A DNA stretch of 64,000 nt from Prevotella sp. (GTDB taxonomy: Bacteria; Bacillota; Clostridia; Oscillospirales; Ruminococcaceae): positions 24,739 to 88,738 of the forward strand of contig JAMPIC010000002.1 in NCBI GenBank assembly GCA_023663025.1. Direction: 5' to 3'. The notes under the pieces are model-generated. The model ran no database searches. It was not told where the DNA came from and saw nothing but the letters and a program-made list of their open reading frames with translations. The position numbers were made by a program, and so were the translations under genes. The stretch's first letter is position 1, and each line of letters opens with the position of its first letter. Shown here one piece after another: positions 14,566-21,893 of this stretch.

Positions 14566-14645
14566 GTAATGAAATGAACAGGCTTGCCGAAGCCATTGGC
14601 TCACAAAGCAAAACGTCCCGAAGCTGCCGCTTCGGGACGTTTCAT
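14566..14645 (+). ncRNA. putative antisense small RNA 2 (type I antitoxin-like)
   Basis: An RNA of about 80 nt running from the promoter at 14531-14559 to the hairpin at 14611-14642, with no convincing reading frame. Its ATTGGCTC (14595-14602) matches ATTGGGTC (14812-14819), the antisense of the peptide 2 leader just upstream of the ribosome site, at 7 of 8 positions. This pairing is weaker than in locus 1, but the promoter, length and shared terminator are the same. Confidence 0.6.
14611..14642. terminator. bidirectional terminator of the small RNA 2 / peptide 2 locus
   Basis: Perfect 14-bp stem AAACGTCCCGAAGC/GCTTCGGGACGTTT around a four-base loop. U-rich flanks occur on both strands. Confidence 0.9.
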
Positions 14646-14675
14646 TGTGCTGTTGCTGCCTTGCTGCCTTGGATT

Positions 14676-14801
14676 TTACTTCCTGCCGCCGTTCAGCCAA
14701 TTGCAGACGATATTATAGAGGAAATTCGCCAATACGCCTGCTGCAACGGAAACAAGAAATGAAAGTGCGATGCCTGTAATTGTCTCTATTATCGGTGTCA
14801 C
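14676..14801 (-). CDS. about 41-aa hydrophobic peptide, paralogue of the candidate toxin
   Basis: The minus-strand frame contains one membrane helix (ALSFLVSVAAGVLANFLY) and ends NWLNGGRK, conserving SFLxSxAAG, ANFxY and WLxGxRK of the peptide at 7841-7951. A perfect AAAGGAGGTGA ribosome site lies at 14809-14799. The only canonical in-frame start (GTG at 14801) overlaps this site; the codon at ideal distance is ATA (14792-14790), so the true start is unresolved and the peptide may be about 38 residues. It has its own promoter, and its mRNA ends at a terminator shared with the convergent small RNA. Confidence 0.65.
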   Translation of the reverse strand: MTPIIETITGIALSFLVSVAAGVLANFLYNIVCNWLNGGRK

Positions 14802-14838
14802 CTCCTTTCCGATTGGGTCGGGAGACGACAGCAATAAG

Positions 14839-14868
14839 ATTATAGCGCAGTATGACGTATTTTGTCAA
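14839..14868 (-). promoter_or_regulatory. promoter of the peptide 2 gene
   Basis: On the minus strand TTGACA (14868-14863), 18 bp, TATAAT (14844-14839), the same geometry as the peptide 1 promoter. Confidence 0.8.
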
Positions 14869-14997
14869 ACCTGCAAGTATTCCCCAAAAGGCGGCGATAT
14901 ATACGGCAAAACCGGGAAATGGATAAAATGCACAAAAAAATCTCTGAAAACCGCCGAAAATTCTACACCTAAAATTTGTAAAATCGGCATTACCCCC

Positions 14998-15026
14998 TTG
15001 CAATTAAAGCGGGGTAATGCTATAAT
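14998..15026 (+). promoter_or_regulatory. promoter of the S10 ribosomal superoperon
   Basis: TTGCAA (14998-15003), 17 bp, TATAAT (15021-15026). Transcription from about 15033 gives a leader of roughly 410 nt before rpsJ. Confidence 0.8.
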
Positions 15027-15032
15027 ATTACT

Positions 15033-15444
15033 TGCGTGACTGCGATACGGCGGTTTTTACCGCTATGATTTATGTTTGCGAGGAAGCGGAAGGTTGCCTG
15101 CGGTGTGCAGGGGAATTTCCGTGGAGTATGTCCGATAATCGGGCGGCTGTGATAACGAACGCTGTGAGCGCTTAAACCGCGGACGGCTTGCGTCTGTCCG
15201 AAGGTAAGCTTTGCGTGATTGTCCTGCCCGAAAGACTTGTTTTTCGGGTATTTTGATTTCCAGGAGTGCGAAACACACGGAGACGTTGGACGTCGGAGTG
15301 TGTTTTACACACAGGAGACATTGGGTGTCGGAGTGGATTTTACACACGGGAGACGCCGGAAGTCCGGCGCGGAAATCATAAGGATATCGGTTATCGCAAA
15401 ACCTCGTCCCCAAAAGTTTTAACGTTGTTCAGGAGGCGATTTTA
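15033..15444 (+). promoter_or_regulatory. long structured leader of the S10 operon
   Basis: About 410 nt without a gene. It includes a terminator-like hairpin CCCGAAA/TTTCGGG at 15227-15248 followed by TATTTTG, which could attenuate transcription, and then the three tandem hairpin units at 15273-15377. Ribosomal operon leaders commonly bind a ribosomal protein for feedback control; which protein might act here cannot be told. Confidence 0.6.
15273..15377 (+). repeat. three tandem 34-36 nt hairpin units in the S10 leader
   Basis: Units at 15273-15306, 15307-15341 and 15342-15377 each begin ACACAC, continue GGAGAC and contain a short hairpin: GACG/CGTC, GACA/TGTC and CGCCGG/CCGGCG. The first two also share GTCGGAGTG and end in TTTT. 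The loop and flanks are conserved while the stems show compensating changes, which argues for RNA structure. Confidence 0.75.
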
Positions 15445-15759
15445 ATGGCAGTCAATGAGAAAATCAGGATCAGGATCAAAGGTTACGACCATGCGGTGGT
15501 TGACGCTGCCGCGGCTAAGATCGTGGACGCCGCGAAAAGAAGCGGTGCAAGGGTAAGCGGTCCCATTCCGCTTCCCACCGACAAGGAGATCATTACGATC
15601 CTCCGCGCGGTTCACAAGTACAAGGACAGCCGCGAGCAGTTCGAGATGAGAACCCACAAGAGACTTATCGACGTTATCAGACCGTCCGACAAGTCTGTTG
15701 AGGCTCTGCAGGGTCTTGAGCTTCCTGCGGGCGTGGACGTTGTAATGGAAATCAAATAA
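15445..15759 (+). CDS. rpsJ: 30S ribosomal protein S10
   Basis: First gene of the S10 operon; S10 sits in the 30S head and, with NusB, acts in antitermination. The 104-residue sequence is canonical, with IRIRIKGYDHAVVD, the SGPIPLPT loop, THKRLIDV and the PAGVDVVMEIK end. An AGGAGG ribosome site precedes the ATG. It is reached through a long leader carrying tandem hairpins. Confidence 0.98.
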   Translation: MAVNEKIRIRIKGYDHAVVDAAAAKIVDAAKRSGARVSGPIPLPTDKEIITILRAVHKYKDSREQFEMRTHKRLIDVIRPSDKSVEALQGLELPAGVDVVMEIK

Positions 15760-15844
15760 GCTGTAAGGCTTGTCATTTCCCAAAAACGTCCCCCGTAGAG
15801 TAATGTTGCGGAAACGCAACCAATAACCAAAAGGAGGAAAAACT

Positions 15845-16486
15845 ATGACGAAAGCAATCATCGGCAGAAAAATCGGTATGACGCAGATTTTCGATGAAGC
15901 AACAAACAAGGTCATTCCCTTGACCGTTGTTGAAGCGGGTCCCTGTGTTGTCGTTCAGAAGAAAACAGTCGAGAACGACGGCTACAGCGCGGTTCAGCTC
16001 GGCTTCGGCGATATGAGGGAAAAGCTTGCGAATAAGCCCATCAAGGGTCATTTCGCAAAAGCCGGCGTGGCTGTCAAGAGAACTCTTAAGGAATTCAGAC
16101 TTGACGGCGCGGAGGATATGGAGGTAGGCGCAATTCTGAAAGCTGATACCTTTGCGGAGGGAGACGTGGTCGACGTTTCCGGAACTTCAAAGGGTAAGGG
16201 CTTCCAGGGCACTATCAAGAGAAACAACAACTCCAGACTGAAGGAGACCCACGGTTCGGGTCCCGTACACAGGCACGCCGGCTCTATGGGAGCTTGTTCG
16301 TCCCCGTCCCGTATCTACAAGGGCAAGGCTCTTCCGGGACACATGGGCAGCGAAAAGGTGACGGTGCAGAACCTTCAGATCGTCAAGATCGACGCGGAAA
16401 ACAATCTTATCGCGGTCAGAGGAGCAATTCCCGGTCCCAAGAACGGAATTGTCACCATCTGCGACTGCGTTAAGAAAAAGGCTTAA
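15845..16486 (+). CDS. rplC: 50S ribosomal protein L3
   Basis: Early-assembly 50S protein whose extension reaches the peptidyl transferase centre. The 213-residue sequence begins TKAIIGRKIGMTQIF and carries the signature GTSKGKGFQGTIKR and HGSGPVHRHAGSMG region. AAGGAGG lies before the ATG. It is separated from rpsJ by 85 bp. Confidence 0.98.
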   Translation: MTKAIIGRKIGMTQIFDEATNKVIPLTVVEAGPCVVVQKKTVENDGYSAVQLGFGDMREKLANKPIKGHFAKAGVAVKRTLKEFRLDGAEDMEVGAILKADTFAEGDVVDVSGTSKGKGFQGTIKRNNNSRLKETHGSGPVHRHAGSMGACSSPSRIYKGKALPGHMGSEKVTVQNLQIVKIDAENNLIAVRGAIPGPKNGIVTICDCVKKKA

Positions 16487-16504
16487 CGGAAGGAGGAAGC
16501 AGTA

Positions 16505-17131
16505 ATGCCTAATATTAAAGTACTGGATATGACAGGCAAAGAGGTTTCGGATATCGAACTGTCGGACGCTGTTTTCGGCGTTAAGCCCAATCAGTCCGCT
16601 ATGCATACCATGGTTGTGAATTATCTTGCCAACCAGAGACAGGGCACACAGTCCACCCTCACCCGCACAGAGGTAAGAGGCGGCGGCAGAAAACCCTGGA
16701 GACAGAAAGGCACGGGTCATGCAAGACAGGGCTCGACGCGCGCTCCTCAGTGGACTCACGGCGGCGTCGCTCTCGGACCCAAGCCCAGAAGCTACCGCTT
16801 TACGGTAAACAAGAAAGTAAAGAGATTGGCTATGAAGTCCGCTCTTTCGACTAAGGTCATCGACAACAATATCATTGTTCTCGACGATATCAAAATGAAC
16901 GAATACAAGACCAAGACCGTCGTTGAGATGCTCAAGGCAGTCAATCCCGAGGGAGCCAAGGCTCTTATCGTAATGCCCGAGGTGAACAGCTTCGTTGTAA
17001 AGAGCGCGGCTAACATTCCCGGCGTAAAGACCGCTTTGGTCAACACAATCAACGTTTACGACATTCTTAACTATGACAAGTTTATCGTGGTTAAGGACGC
17101 GGTCGCCAAGATCGAGGAGGTGTACGCATAA
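16505..17131 (+). CDS. rplD: 50S ribosomal protein L4
   Basis: L4 lines the exit tunnel and in many bacteria feeds back on the S10 operon. The 208 residues include the basic loop RGGGRKPWRQKGTGHARQGS and GPKPRSYRF. Its stop codon shares a base with the rplW start (TAATG), indicating translational coupling. Confidence 0.98.
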   Translation: MPNIKVLDMTGKEVSDIELSDAVFGVKPNQSAMHTMVVNYLANQRQGTQSTLTRTEVRGGGRKPWRQKGTGHARQGSTRAPQWTHGGVALGPKPRSYRFTVNKKVKRLAMKSALSTKVIDNNIIVLDDIKMNEYKTKTVVEMLKAVNPEGAKALIVMPEVNSFVVKSAANIPGVKTALVNTINVYDILNYDKFIVVKDAVAKIEEVYA

Positions 17132-17421
17132 TGATCGCACAGGATATTGTGATTAAGCCCATCATCACCGAAAAGAGCATGGAGGGTCTTCAGGAAAGCA
17201 AGTACACCTTTAAGGTAGCCAAGAGCGCCAACAAGATCGAGATCGCAAAGGCGGTGGAGGAGCTTTTCGGCGTTAAGGTCGCAAAGGTAAACACAATGAA
17301 CGTAAGGGGCAGATCCAGAAGAATGGGTATGCACAGAGGCTTTACTCCCGACTGGAAGAAAGCGATCGTTACCCTTACCGAAGATTCCAAGACCATCGAA
17401 TTCTTCGACGGCATGATGTGA
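17131..17421 (+). CDS. rplW: 50S ribosomal protein L23
   Basis: L23 lies at the tunnel exit and docks trigger factor and SRP. The 96-residue protein shows the typical start DIVIKPIITEKSM and the VKVAKVNTMNVRGRSRR segment. It overlaps rplD by one base. A 228-bp repeat-rich spacer follows before rplB. Confidence 0.97.
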   Translation: MIAQDIVIKPIITEKSMEGLQESKYTFKVAKSANKIEIAKAVEELFGVKVAKVNTMNVRGRSRRMGMHRGFTPDWKKAIVTLTEDSKTIEFFDGMM

Positions 17422-17450
17422 CGGGGAGCCCCCGTAGGTAGTGTCACCCC

Positions 17451-17501
17451 CAAAGTCGGTCGTAACGCACCGAAACTTTGTCAAGCCCCCTCAAGGGGGC
17501 G
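17451..17501. repeat. dispersed repeat in the rplW-rplB spacer
   Basis: GTGTCACCCCCAA, variable middle, then AGCCCCCTCAAGGGGGC. A related copy lies inside the coding sequence at 12638-12697. Confidence 0.75.
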
Positions 17502-17543
17502 GGGAACATTTAAACGGCGGCGAGAAGAGTATAGAGTAACAAT

Positions 17544-17579
17544 GTCTATCCTCTATCTTCTACCCTCTATCATCTGAAA
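17544..17579 (+). repeat. heptamer tandem repeat (TCTATCC type) before rplB
   Basis: Five 7-bp units close to TCTATCC, on the coding strand in the rplW-rplB spacer, ending in CTGAAAGG. It lies about 70 bp before the rplB start. Confidence 0.85.
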
Positions 17580-17649
17580 GGTATGCGCTATGGGAGAGCA
17601 GCTCCCGAAAAGCATACGGAAAAATTTCTGAAAAAGGAGCTGAACTGCA

Positions 17650-18483
17650 ATGGCTATTAAATCATACAAGCCTACGACGCCCTCAAGACGTCAGATGACT
17701 GTTACCGATTACAGCTGCCTTTCCAAGGTCGATCCCGAGAAGAGCCTTCTCGCTCCCCTCAAAAAGACCGCAGGCAGAAACAGCTACGGCAGAATTACCG
17801 TTCGTCACAGAGGCGGCGGAAACAGAAGAAAATACAGGATCATAGATTTCAAGAGAGACAAGCAGGGTATGAACGCCAATGTTCTCACTCTCGAGTACGA
17901 TCCCAACAGAAGCGCGTTTATCGCTCTCGTTCAGTACGAGGACGGCGAAAAGAGATATATCATCGCTCCCAATGGTTTGGCTGTGGGCGACGTTGTAACA
18001 AGCGGCTCTCACGCGGACATCAAGCCCGGCAACGCGCTGGCGCTCAGCGATATCCCCGTAGGTACTTTCATTCACAACATCGAGCTTTATCCCGGAAAGG
18101 GCGCGCAGCTTGTCCGCGCGGCGGGCAATATGGCTCAGCTCATGGGCAAGGAGGACAAATACGTTCTCGTAAGACTTCCCTCGGGCGAGATGAGAAAGAT
18201 CCCCGCAAACTGCATGGCTTCCATCGGTCAGGTTTCCAATATCGACCATGAGAACGTAAGCCTGGGCAAAGCGGGCAAGACCCGTCATTTGGGTATCAGA
18301 CCTACAGTCCGCGGTTCCGTTATGAACCCCTGCGACCACCCCCACGGCGGCGGCGAGGGCAAATCGCCCGTCGGACGTCCCGGACCTGTTACTCCCTGGG
18401 GCAAGCCCGCTCTCGGTTACAAGACCAGAAAGCAGCACCACCGCACAGACAAGTTTATCGTTAAGAGAAGAAACGGCAAATAA
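17650..18483 (+). CDS. rplB: 50S ribosomal protein L2
   Basis: L2 is a core 23S-binding protein needed for subunit joining and peptidyl transferase function. The 277 residues contain YKPTTPSRRQMTV, NRRKYRIIDFKRDK, the GNMAQLMGKE region and the highly conserved VRGSVMNPCDHPHGGGEG with its functional histidine. AAAAGGAGC precedes the ATG. Confidence 0.98.
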   Translation: MAIKSYKPTTPSRRQMTVTDYSCLSKVDPEKSLLAPLKKTAGRNSYGRITVRHRGGGNRRKYRIIDFKRDKQGMNANVLTLEYDPNRSAFIALVQYEDGEKRYIIAPNGLAVGDVVTSGSHADIKPGNALALSDIPVGTFIHNIELYPGKGAQLVRAAGNMAQLMGKEDKYVLVRLPSGEMRKIPANCMASIGQVSNIDHENVSLGKAGKTRHLGIRPTVRGSVMNPCDHPHGGGEGKSPVGRPGPVTPWGKPALGYKTRKQHHRTDKFIVKRRNGK

Positions 18484-18675
18484 GCGGGCGGGTGCGAGAA
18501 TATTAAATGTTGCGTAACGTCAGTTACGTTTCACCAAATGATCATTCGGTCACAGACCGACTCATTGAAATCATAAAGAGAATTTCAAGCAATTGAAATT
18601 CTGCCGCGAAGAGGAGAGGCGGAGGAAATTCTATCCTCTATCCTCTATCCTCTAATTTCTGAAAGGAGGAAGCCA
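18484..18675. other. 192-bp repeat-rich spacer in the S10 operon
   Basis: Holds several hairpins (GTAAC/GTTAC near 18515; GAATTTCAA/TTGAAATTC at 18580-18601) and then the CTATCCT heptamer array ending at the rpsS ribosome site. No frame is supported. Confidence 0.6.
18630..18660 (+). repeat. heptamer tandem repeat (CTATCCT type) before rpsS
   Basis: Three near-perfect units of CTATCCT and a degenerate fourth. The array runs directly into CTGAAAGGAGG, the rpsS ribosome site. Confidence 0.88.
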
Positions 18676-18957
18676 ATGAGCAGAAGCGTTAAGAAAGGAC
18701 CTTACGTGCAGGAGGTCCTTCTGAAAAGAGTTATCGCTATGAACGAAGCGGGCGAGAAAAAGGTTCTTAAAACATGGAGCAGAGCCTCGACGATCTACCC
18801 CGATTTCGTAGGTCATACCTTTGCCGTTCACGACGGCAGAAAGCACGTTCCCGTATACGTTACGGAGGACATGGTAGGTCACAAGCTGGGTGAGTTCGCA
18901 CCCACAAGGACTTACAAGGGTCACGCAGGATCCAAAGTTTCCAACAACGGTAAATAA
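18676..18957 (+). CDS. rpsS: 30S ribosomal protein S19
   Basis: Head protein of the 30S subunit contacting S13 and the intersubunit bridge. The 93-residue sequence starts SRSVKKGPYV and has KTWSRASTIYPDFVGHTFAV and the HKLGEFAPTRTYKGH end, all diagnostic. A GAAAGGAGG ribosome site lies just after a heptamer array. Confidence 0.98.
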   Translation: MSRSVKKGPYVQEVLLKRVIAMNEAGEKKVLKTWSRASTIYPDFVGHTFAVHDGRKHVPVYVTEDMVGHKLGEFAPTRTYKGHAGSKVSNNGK

Positions 18958-18980
18958 TCGGGCAGAGAGGAGAATTTAAA

Positions 18981-19316
18981 ATGGAAGCAAGAGCATATCT
19001 TAAAAATGCTCGGATCGCTCCGAGAAAGGTTCAGATCGTTCTCGACCTCATCAGAGGAAAGGACACTGAAACCGCCATGGCGATCCTTCAGCACACACCC
19101 AAAGCTGCCTGTGAATACCTGGAGAAGCTTCTGAAGTCCGCGGTCGCAAACGCCGAGAACAACTTCGGAATGGACAGGGATAACCTTTACATTTCCGAGT
19201 GCTTCGTTTGCCCCGGTCCTATCATGAAGAGAATTATGCCCAGAGCACAAGGCAGGGCGTTCCGCATACTCAAGAGAACTTCCCATGTTACTCTTGCAGT
19301 CAAGGAAAAAGAATAA
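18981..19316 (+). CDS. rplV: 50S ribosomal protein L22
   Basis: L22 lines the exit tunnel with L4 and is a macrolide-resistance site. The 111 residues include the beginning RAYLKNARIAPRKVQIVLDL and the tip-loop motif KRIMPRAQGRAFRILKRTSH. A short 23-bp gap separates it from rpsS, and it has GAGAGGAG upstream. Confidence 0.98.
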   Translation: MEARAYLKNARIAPRKVQIVLDLIRGKDTETAMAILQHTPKAACEYLEKLLKSAVANAENNFGMDRDNLYISECFVCPGPIMKRIMPRAQGRAFRILKRTSHVTLAVKEKE

Positions 19317-19337
19317 GCCGAAGAGGAGGTAAACTGA

Positions 19338-20108
19338 ATGGGACAAAAGGTTAATCCGCACGGTCTGCGTGTAGGCGTTATTAAGGATTGGGATTCCCGC
19401 TGGTTTGCAAACAAGGCGACCTTCGGCGACACCCTGGTTGAGGACTATAACGTCCGCAAATATATCAAGAAAAACCTGTACGCCGCGGGCGTTCCCCGTA
19501 TCGAGATCGAAAGATTTGCGGATAAGGTAAGGATTCACGTTCACTGCGCCAAGCCCGGTATCGTTATCGGACGCGGCGGCGAGAACATCGAAAAGCTCCG
19601 TCTGGACATCGAGAAGATGATGAAGAAGTCCGTTTCCATCAATATCGTGGAGGTAAAATCCCCCGATATGGACGCTCAGCTCGTTGCGGAAAGCATCGCG
19701 GCTCAGCTGGAGAACCGCGCTTCCTACAGAAGAGCTATGAAGCAGGCTATCGGCAGATCCATGAAGCTGGGAGCCAAGGGTATCAAGGTAATGGTAAGCG
19801 GACGTATCGGCGGCGCGGAAATCGCCCGTTCCGAGAGCTATCACGAGGGTACTATCCCCCTCCAGACCATCCGCGCGGATATCGACTACGGTTTCGCTGA
19901 GGCTGCCACAACATACGGCAGGATCGGCGTCAAGGTCTGGATCTACAAGGGCGAGGTTCTCAAGGGAGACGTTGCCAAGGCAAGAGTTATGGCGGAGAGA
20001 TCCGAGAGAAAGCCCCGCAGAAACAACGATGACAGACGCGGCGGCGGAAACCGCGGAGACCGCAGAGAGCGCGCTCCCAGGAGAGATAGAGAAGGAGGTA
20101 ATCAGTAA
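19338..20108 (+). CDS. rpsC: 30S ribosomal protein S3
   Basis: S3 forms part of the mRNA entry channel and helicase. The 256-residue protein has the start GQKVNPHGLRVGVIKDWDSR, the KH-type GRGGENIEKLR segment and the conserved SGRIGGAEIARSE. A basic, low-complexity tail rich in Arg, Gly and Asp extends the C-terminus, as in other Clostridia. Its stop overlaps the rplP start (TAATG). Confidence 0.98.
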   Translation: MGQKVNPHGLRVGVIKDWDSRWFANKATFGDTLVEDYNVRKYIKKNLYAAGVPRIEIERFADKVRIHVHCAKPGIVIGRGGENIEKLRLDIEKMMKKSVSINIVEVKSPDMDAQLVAESIAAQLENRASYRRAMKQAIGRSMKLGAKGIKVMVSGRIGGAEIARSESYHEGTIPLQTIRADIDYGFAEAATTYGRIGVKVWIYKGEVLKGDVAKARVMAERSERKPRRNNDDRRGGGNRGDRRERAPRRDREGGNQ

Positions 20109-20527
20109 TGCTGCTTCCTAAGAGAGTTAAGTACAGAAGAGTACAGAGAGGCCGTCTTACGGGTAAGGCGTACCGCGGAAACACCGTTTCCAACGGCGAG
20201 TACGGCTTGCAGGCTCTCGAGCCCGCCTGGATCACTTCCAATCAGATCGAGGCTGCCCGTATCGCGATGACCCGTTATATCAAGAGAGGCGGTCAGGTTT
20301 GGATCAAGATATTCCCCGACAAGCCTATCACCGAAAAACCCGCCGAGACCCGAATGGGTTCCGGTAAAGGTTCGCCCGAATACTGGGTGGCTGTGGTCAA
20401 GCCGGGCAGAGTAATGTTCGAGATTGCCGGCGTAAACGAGGAGATCGCAAGAGAAGCTATGCGTCTTGCTATGCACAAGCTTCCCATCAAGTGTAAGTTT
20501 GTTAAGAAAGAGGAGGCGAGCGAATAA
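20108..20527 (+). CDS. rplP: 50S ribosomal protein L16
   Basis: L16 organises the A-site finger region of the 50S subunit. The 139 residues begin MLLPKRVKYRRVQRGRLTGK and include TEKPAETRMGSGKGSPEYWV. It overlaps rpsC and rpmC by one base each (TAATG), so the three are translationally coupled. Confidence 0.98.
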   Translation: MLLPKRVKYRRVQRGRLTGKAYRGNTVSNGEYGLQALEPAWITSNQIEAARIAMTRYIKRGGQVWIKIFPDKPITEKPAETRMGSGKGSPEYWVAVVKPGRVMFEIAGVNEEIAREAMRLAMHKLPIKCKFVKKEEASE

Positions 20528-20724
20528 TGAAAGCAGCAGAAGTCAGAGATATGACCGATCTTGAGCTGGACAACAAGCTTGCCGACCTGAAGAAGGAGCT
20601 TTTCGCCCTTCGCTTTCAGCATGCTGCAAATCAGCTCGACAACCCTATGCGCCTCAAGGCTGTGAAGAAGGACATCGCGAGAGTAAAGACAATTCTCCGC
20701 GAGCGTTCCGGTTCAGAGCAGTAA
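20527..20724 (+). CDS. rpmC: 50S ribosomal protein L29
   Basis: Small tunnel-exit protein of 65 residues. It has the coiled-coil segment ELDNKLADLKKELFALRFQH and the NPMRLKAVKKDIARVKT motif of the family. It starts at the last base of the rplP stop codon. Confidence 0.97.
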   Translation: MKAAEVRDMTDLELDNKLADLKKELFALRFQHAANQLDNPMRLKAVKKDIARVKTILRERSGSEQ

Positions 20725-20743
20725 GTGAAGGAGGGAAACAAAG

Positions 20744-21001
20744 ATGGCTGAAAGAAATCTCAGAAAGACCAGAGTTGGCAAGGTAGTTTCCAACAAGATG
20801 GACAAAACCATTGTTGTCGCTATTGTTGATAACGTACAGCACCCTCTGTACAAGAAGATCATCAAGAGAACGATCAAGCTTAAGGCTCACGACGAAAACA
20901 ACACCTGCAAGATCGGCGACCGCGTTGAGATCATGGAGACCCGTCCCATTTCCAAGGATAAGAGATGGCGTCTCGTTAAGGTTATCGAGCAGGCTAAGTA
21001 A
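20744..21001 (+). CDS. rpsQ: 30S ribosomal protein S17
   Basis: OB-fold 16S-binding protein of 85 residues. The signature VGKVVSNKMDKTIVVAI and the YKKIIKRTIKLKAHDENN segment are present, with IMETRPISKDKRWRLV at the end. GAAGGAGG precedes the ATG. Confidence 0.98.
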   Translation: MAERNLRKTRVGKVVSNKMDKTIVVAIVDNVQHPLYKKIIKRTIKLKAHDENNTCKIGDRVEIMETRPISKDKRWRLVKVIEQAK

Positions 21002-21167
21002 GCGGCTCGTACAGTGCAAACGGCAGCGGTGCGGCTTTCAAATGAAACGCACGGCTGCGTGGGCTGCACGGTCGGGATTATTCTAAGGTTAGAACAGAAC
21101 GGGGAGAGGTCAAGTAATTCTATCCTCTGCCCTCTATCCTCTAACCTCTATAAGGAGGAGAATTGCT
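21002..21167. other. 166-bp spacer between rpsQ and rplN
   Basis: Contains GC-rich imperfect inverted repeats around CGGCAGCGGTGCGGC and the TATCCTC heptamer array, which leads into the rplN ribosome site. No frame with support. Confidence 0.6.
21118..21150 (+). repeat. heptamer tandem repeat (TATCCTC type) before rplN
   Basis: Four units (TATCCTC, TGCCCTC, TATCCTC, TAACCTC) followed by TATAAGGAGG, the rplN ribosome site. Confidence 0.88.
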
Positions 21168-21536
21168 ATGATTCAGATGCAGACTTATCTGAAAGTCGCC
21201 GATAATACGGGCGCGAAAGAGCTTATGTGTATCAGAGTTCTGGGCGGCACCCGCAGAAGATACGCGAACATCGGCGATGTGGTGGTTGCTTCGGTCAAGA
21301 AAGCAACACCAGGCGGCGTTGTTAAAAAAGGCGACGTTGTTAAGGCAGTTATCGTTCGTTCCGCAAAGGGACTCAGACGCGAGGACGGTACCTATATCCG
21401 CTTCGACGAGAACGCTGCCGTTATTATCAAGGAAGACAAAAACCCCAGAGGCACCCGTATTTTCGGGCCTGTTGCCCGCGAGCTGAGAGACAAGGACTAT
21501 ATGAAGATCCTGTCCCTTGCTCCCGAGGTTCTGTAA
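21168..21536 (+). CDS. rplN: 50S ribosomal protein L14
   Basis: A 122-residue interface protein of the 50S subunit. It begins IQMQTYLKVADNTGAKELMC, continues with RVLGGTRRRYANIGDVVV, and has the typical FGPVARELRDKDYMKILSLA end. Confidence 0.98.
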   Translation: MIQMQTYLKVADNTGAKELMCIRVLGGTRRRYANIGDVVVASVKKATPGGVVKKGDVVKAVIVRSAKGLRREDGTYIRFDENAAVIIKEDKNPRGTRIFGPVARELRDKDYMKILSLAPEVL

Positions 21537-21551
21537 GGAGGCGCTGCGGCT

Positions 21552-21875
21552 ATGAATAATCTGCACGTTAAAACGGGCGATACCGTCGTTATCCTGTCCG
21601 GCAAGGACAGAGGCAAGCAGGGAAAAGTCCTTGAGGTATCGCCTAAGGAGAAAAAAGTTATCGTTGAGGGTCTCAACATCGTAACAAAGCACGTTAAACC
21701 CAGACAGATGGGTCAGCAGGGCGGCATCGTAAAGTGCGAGGCTCCCCTCTACGCGTCAAAGGTAATGGCCGTATGCCCCAAGTGCGGCAAGCCCACAAGG
21801 CAGGCTCACAGGATCGAGGCTGACGGCACTAAGGTAAGAGTATGCAAGCACGCAGACTGCGGCAAAGCTTATTAA
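21552..21875 (+). CDS. rplX: 50S ribosomal protein L24
   Basis: Assembly-initiator protein of 107 residues with the KOW motif VKTGDTVVILSGKDRGKQGK near the N-terminus. The C-terminal part contains C-P-K-C-G and two more cysteines, a zinc-ribbon-like feature seen in many L24 proteins. An AGGAGG site overlaps the rplN stop. Confidence 0.97.
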   Translation: MNNLHVKTGDTVVILSGKDRGKQGKVLEVSPKEKKVIVEGLNIVTKHVKPRQMGQQGGIVKCEAPLYASKVMAVCPKCGKPTRQAHRIEADGTKVRVCKHADCGKAY

Positions 21876-21893
21876 GGAAAGGAGTTAATCGAT

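Noticed and set aside
12836..14611. 591-codon open frame on the minus strand
   Set aside because: It lies opposite proS, has no ribosome site and encodes no recognisable motif; it is a mirror frame of a GC-biased gene.
15273..15377. Possible CRISPR-like array
   Set aside because: Only three short units with no spacers; each is a hairpin in a ribosomal leader.
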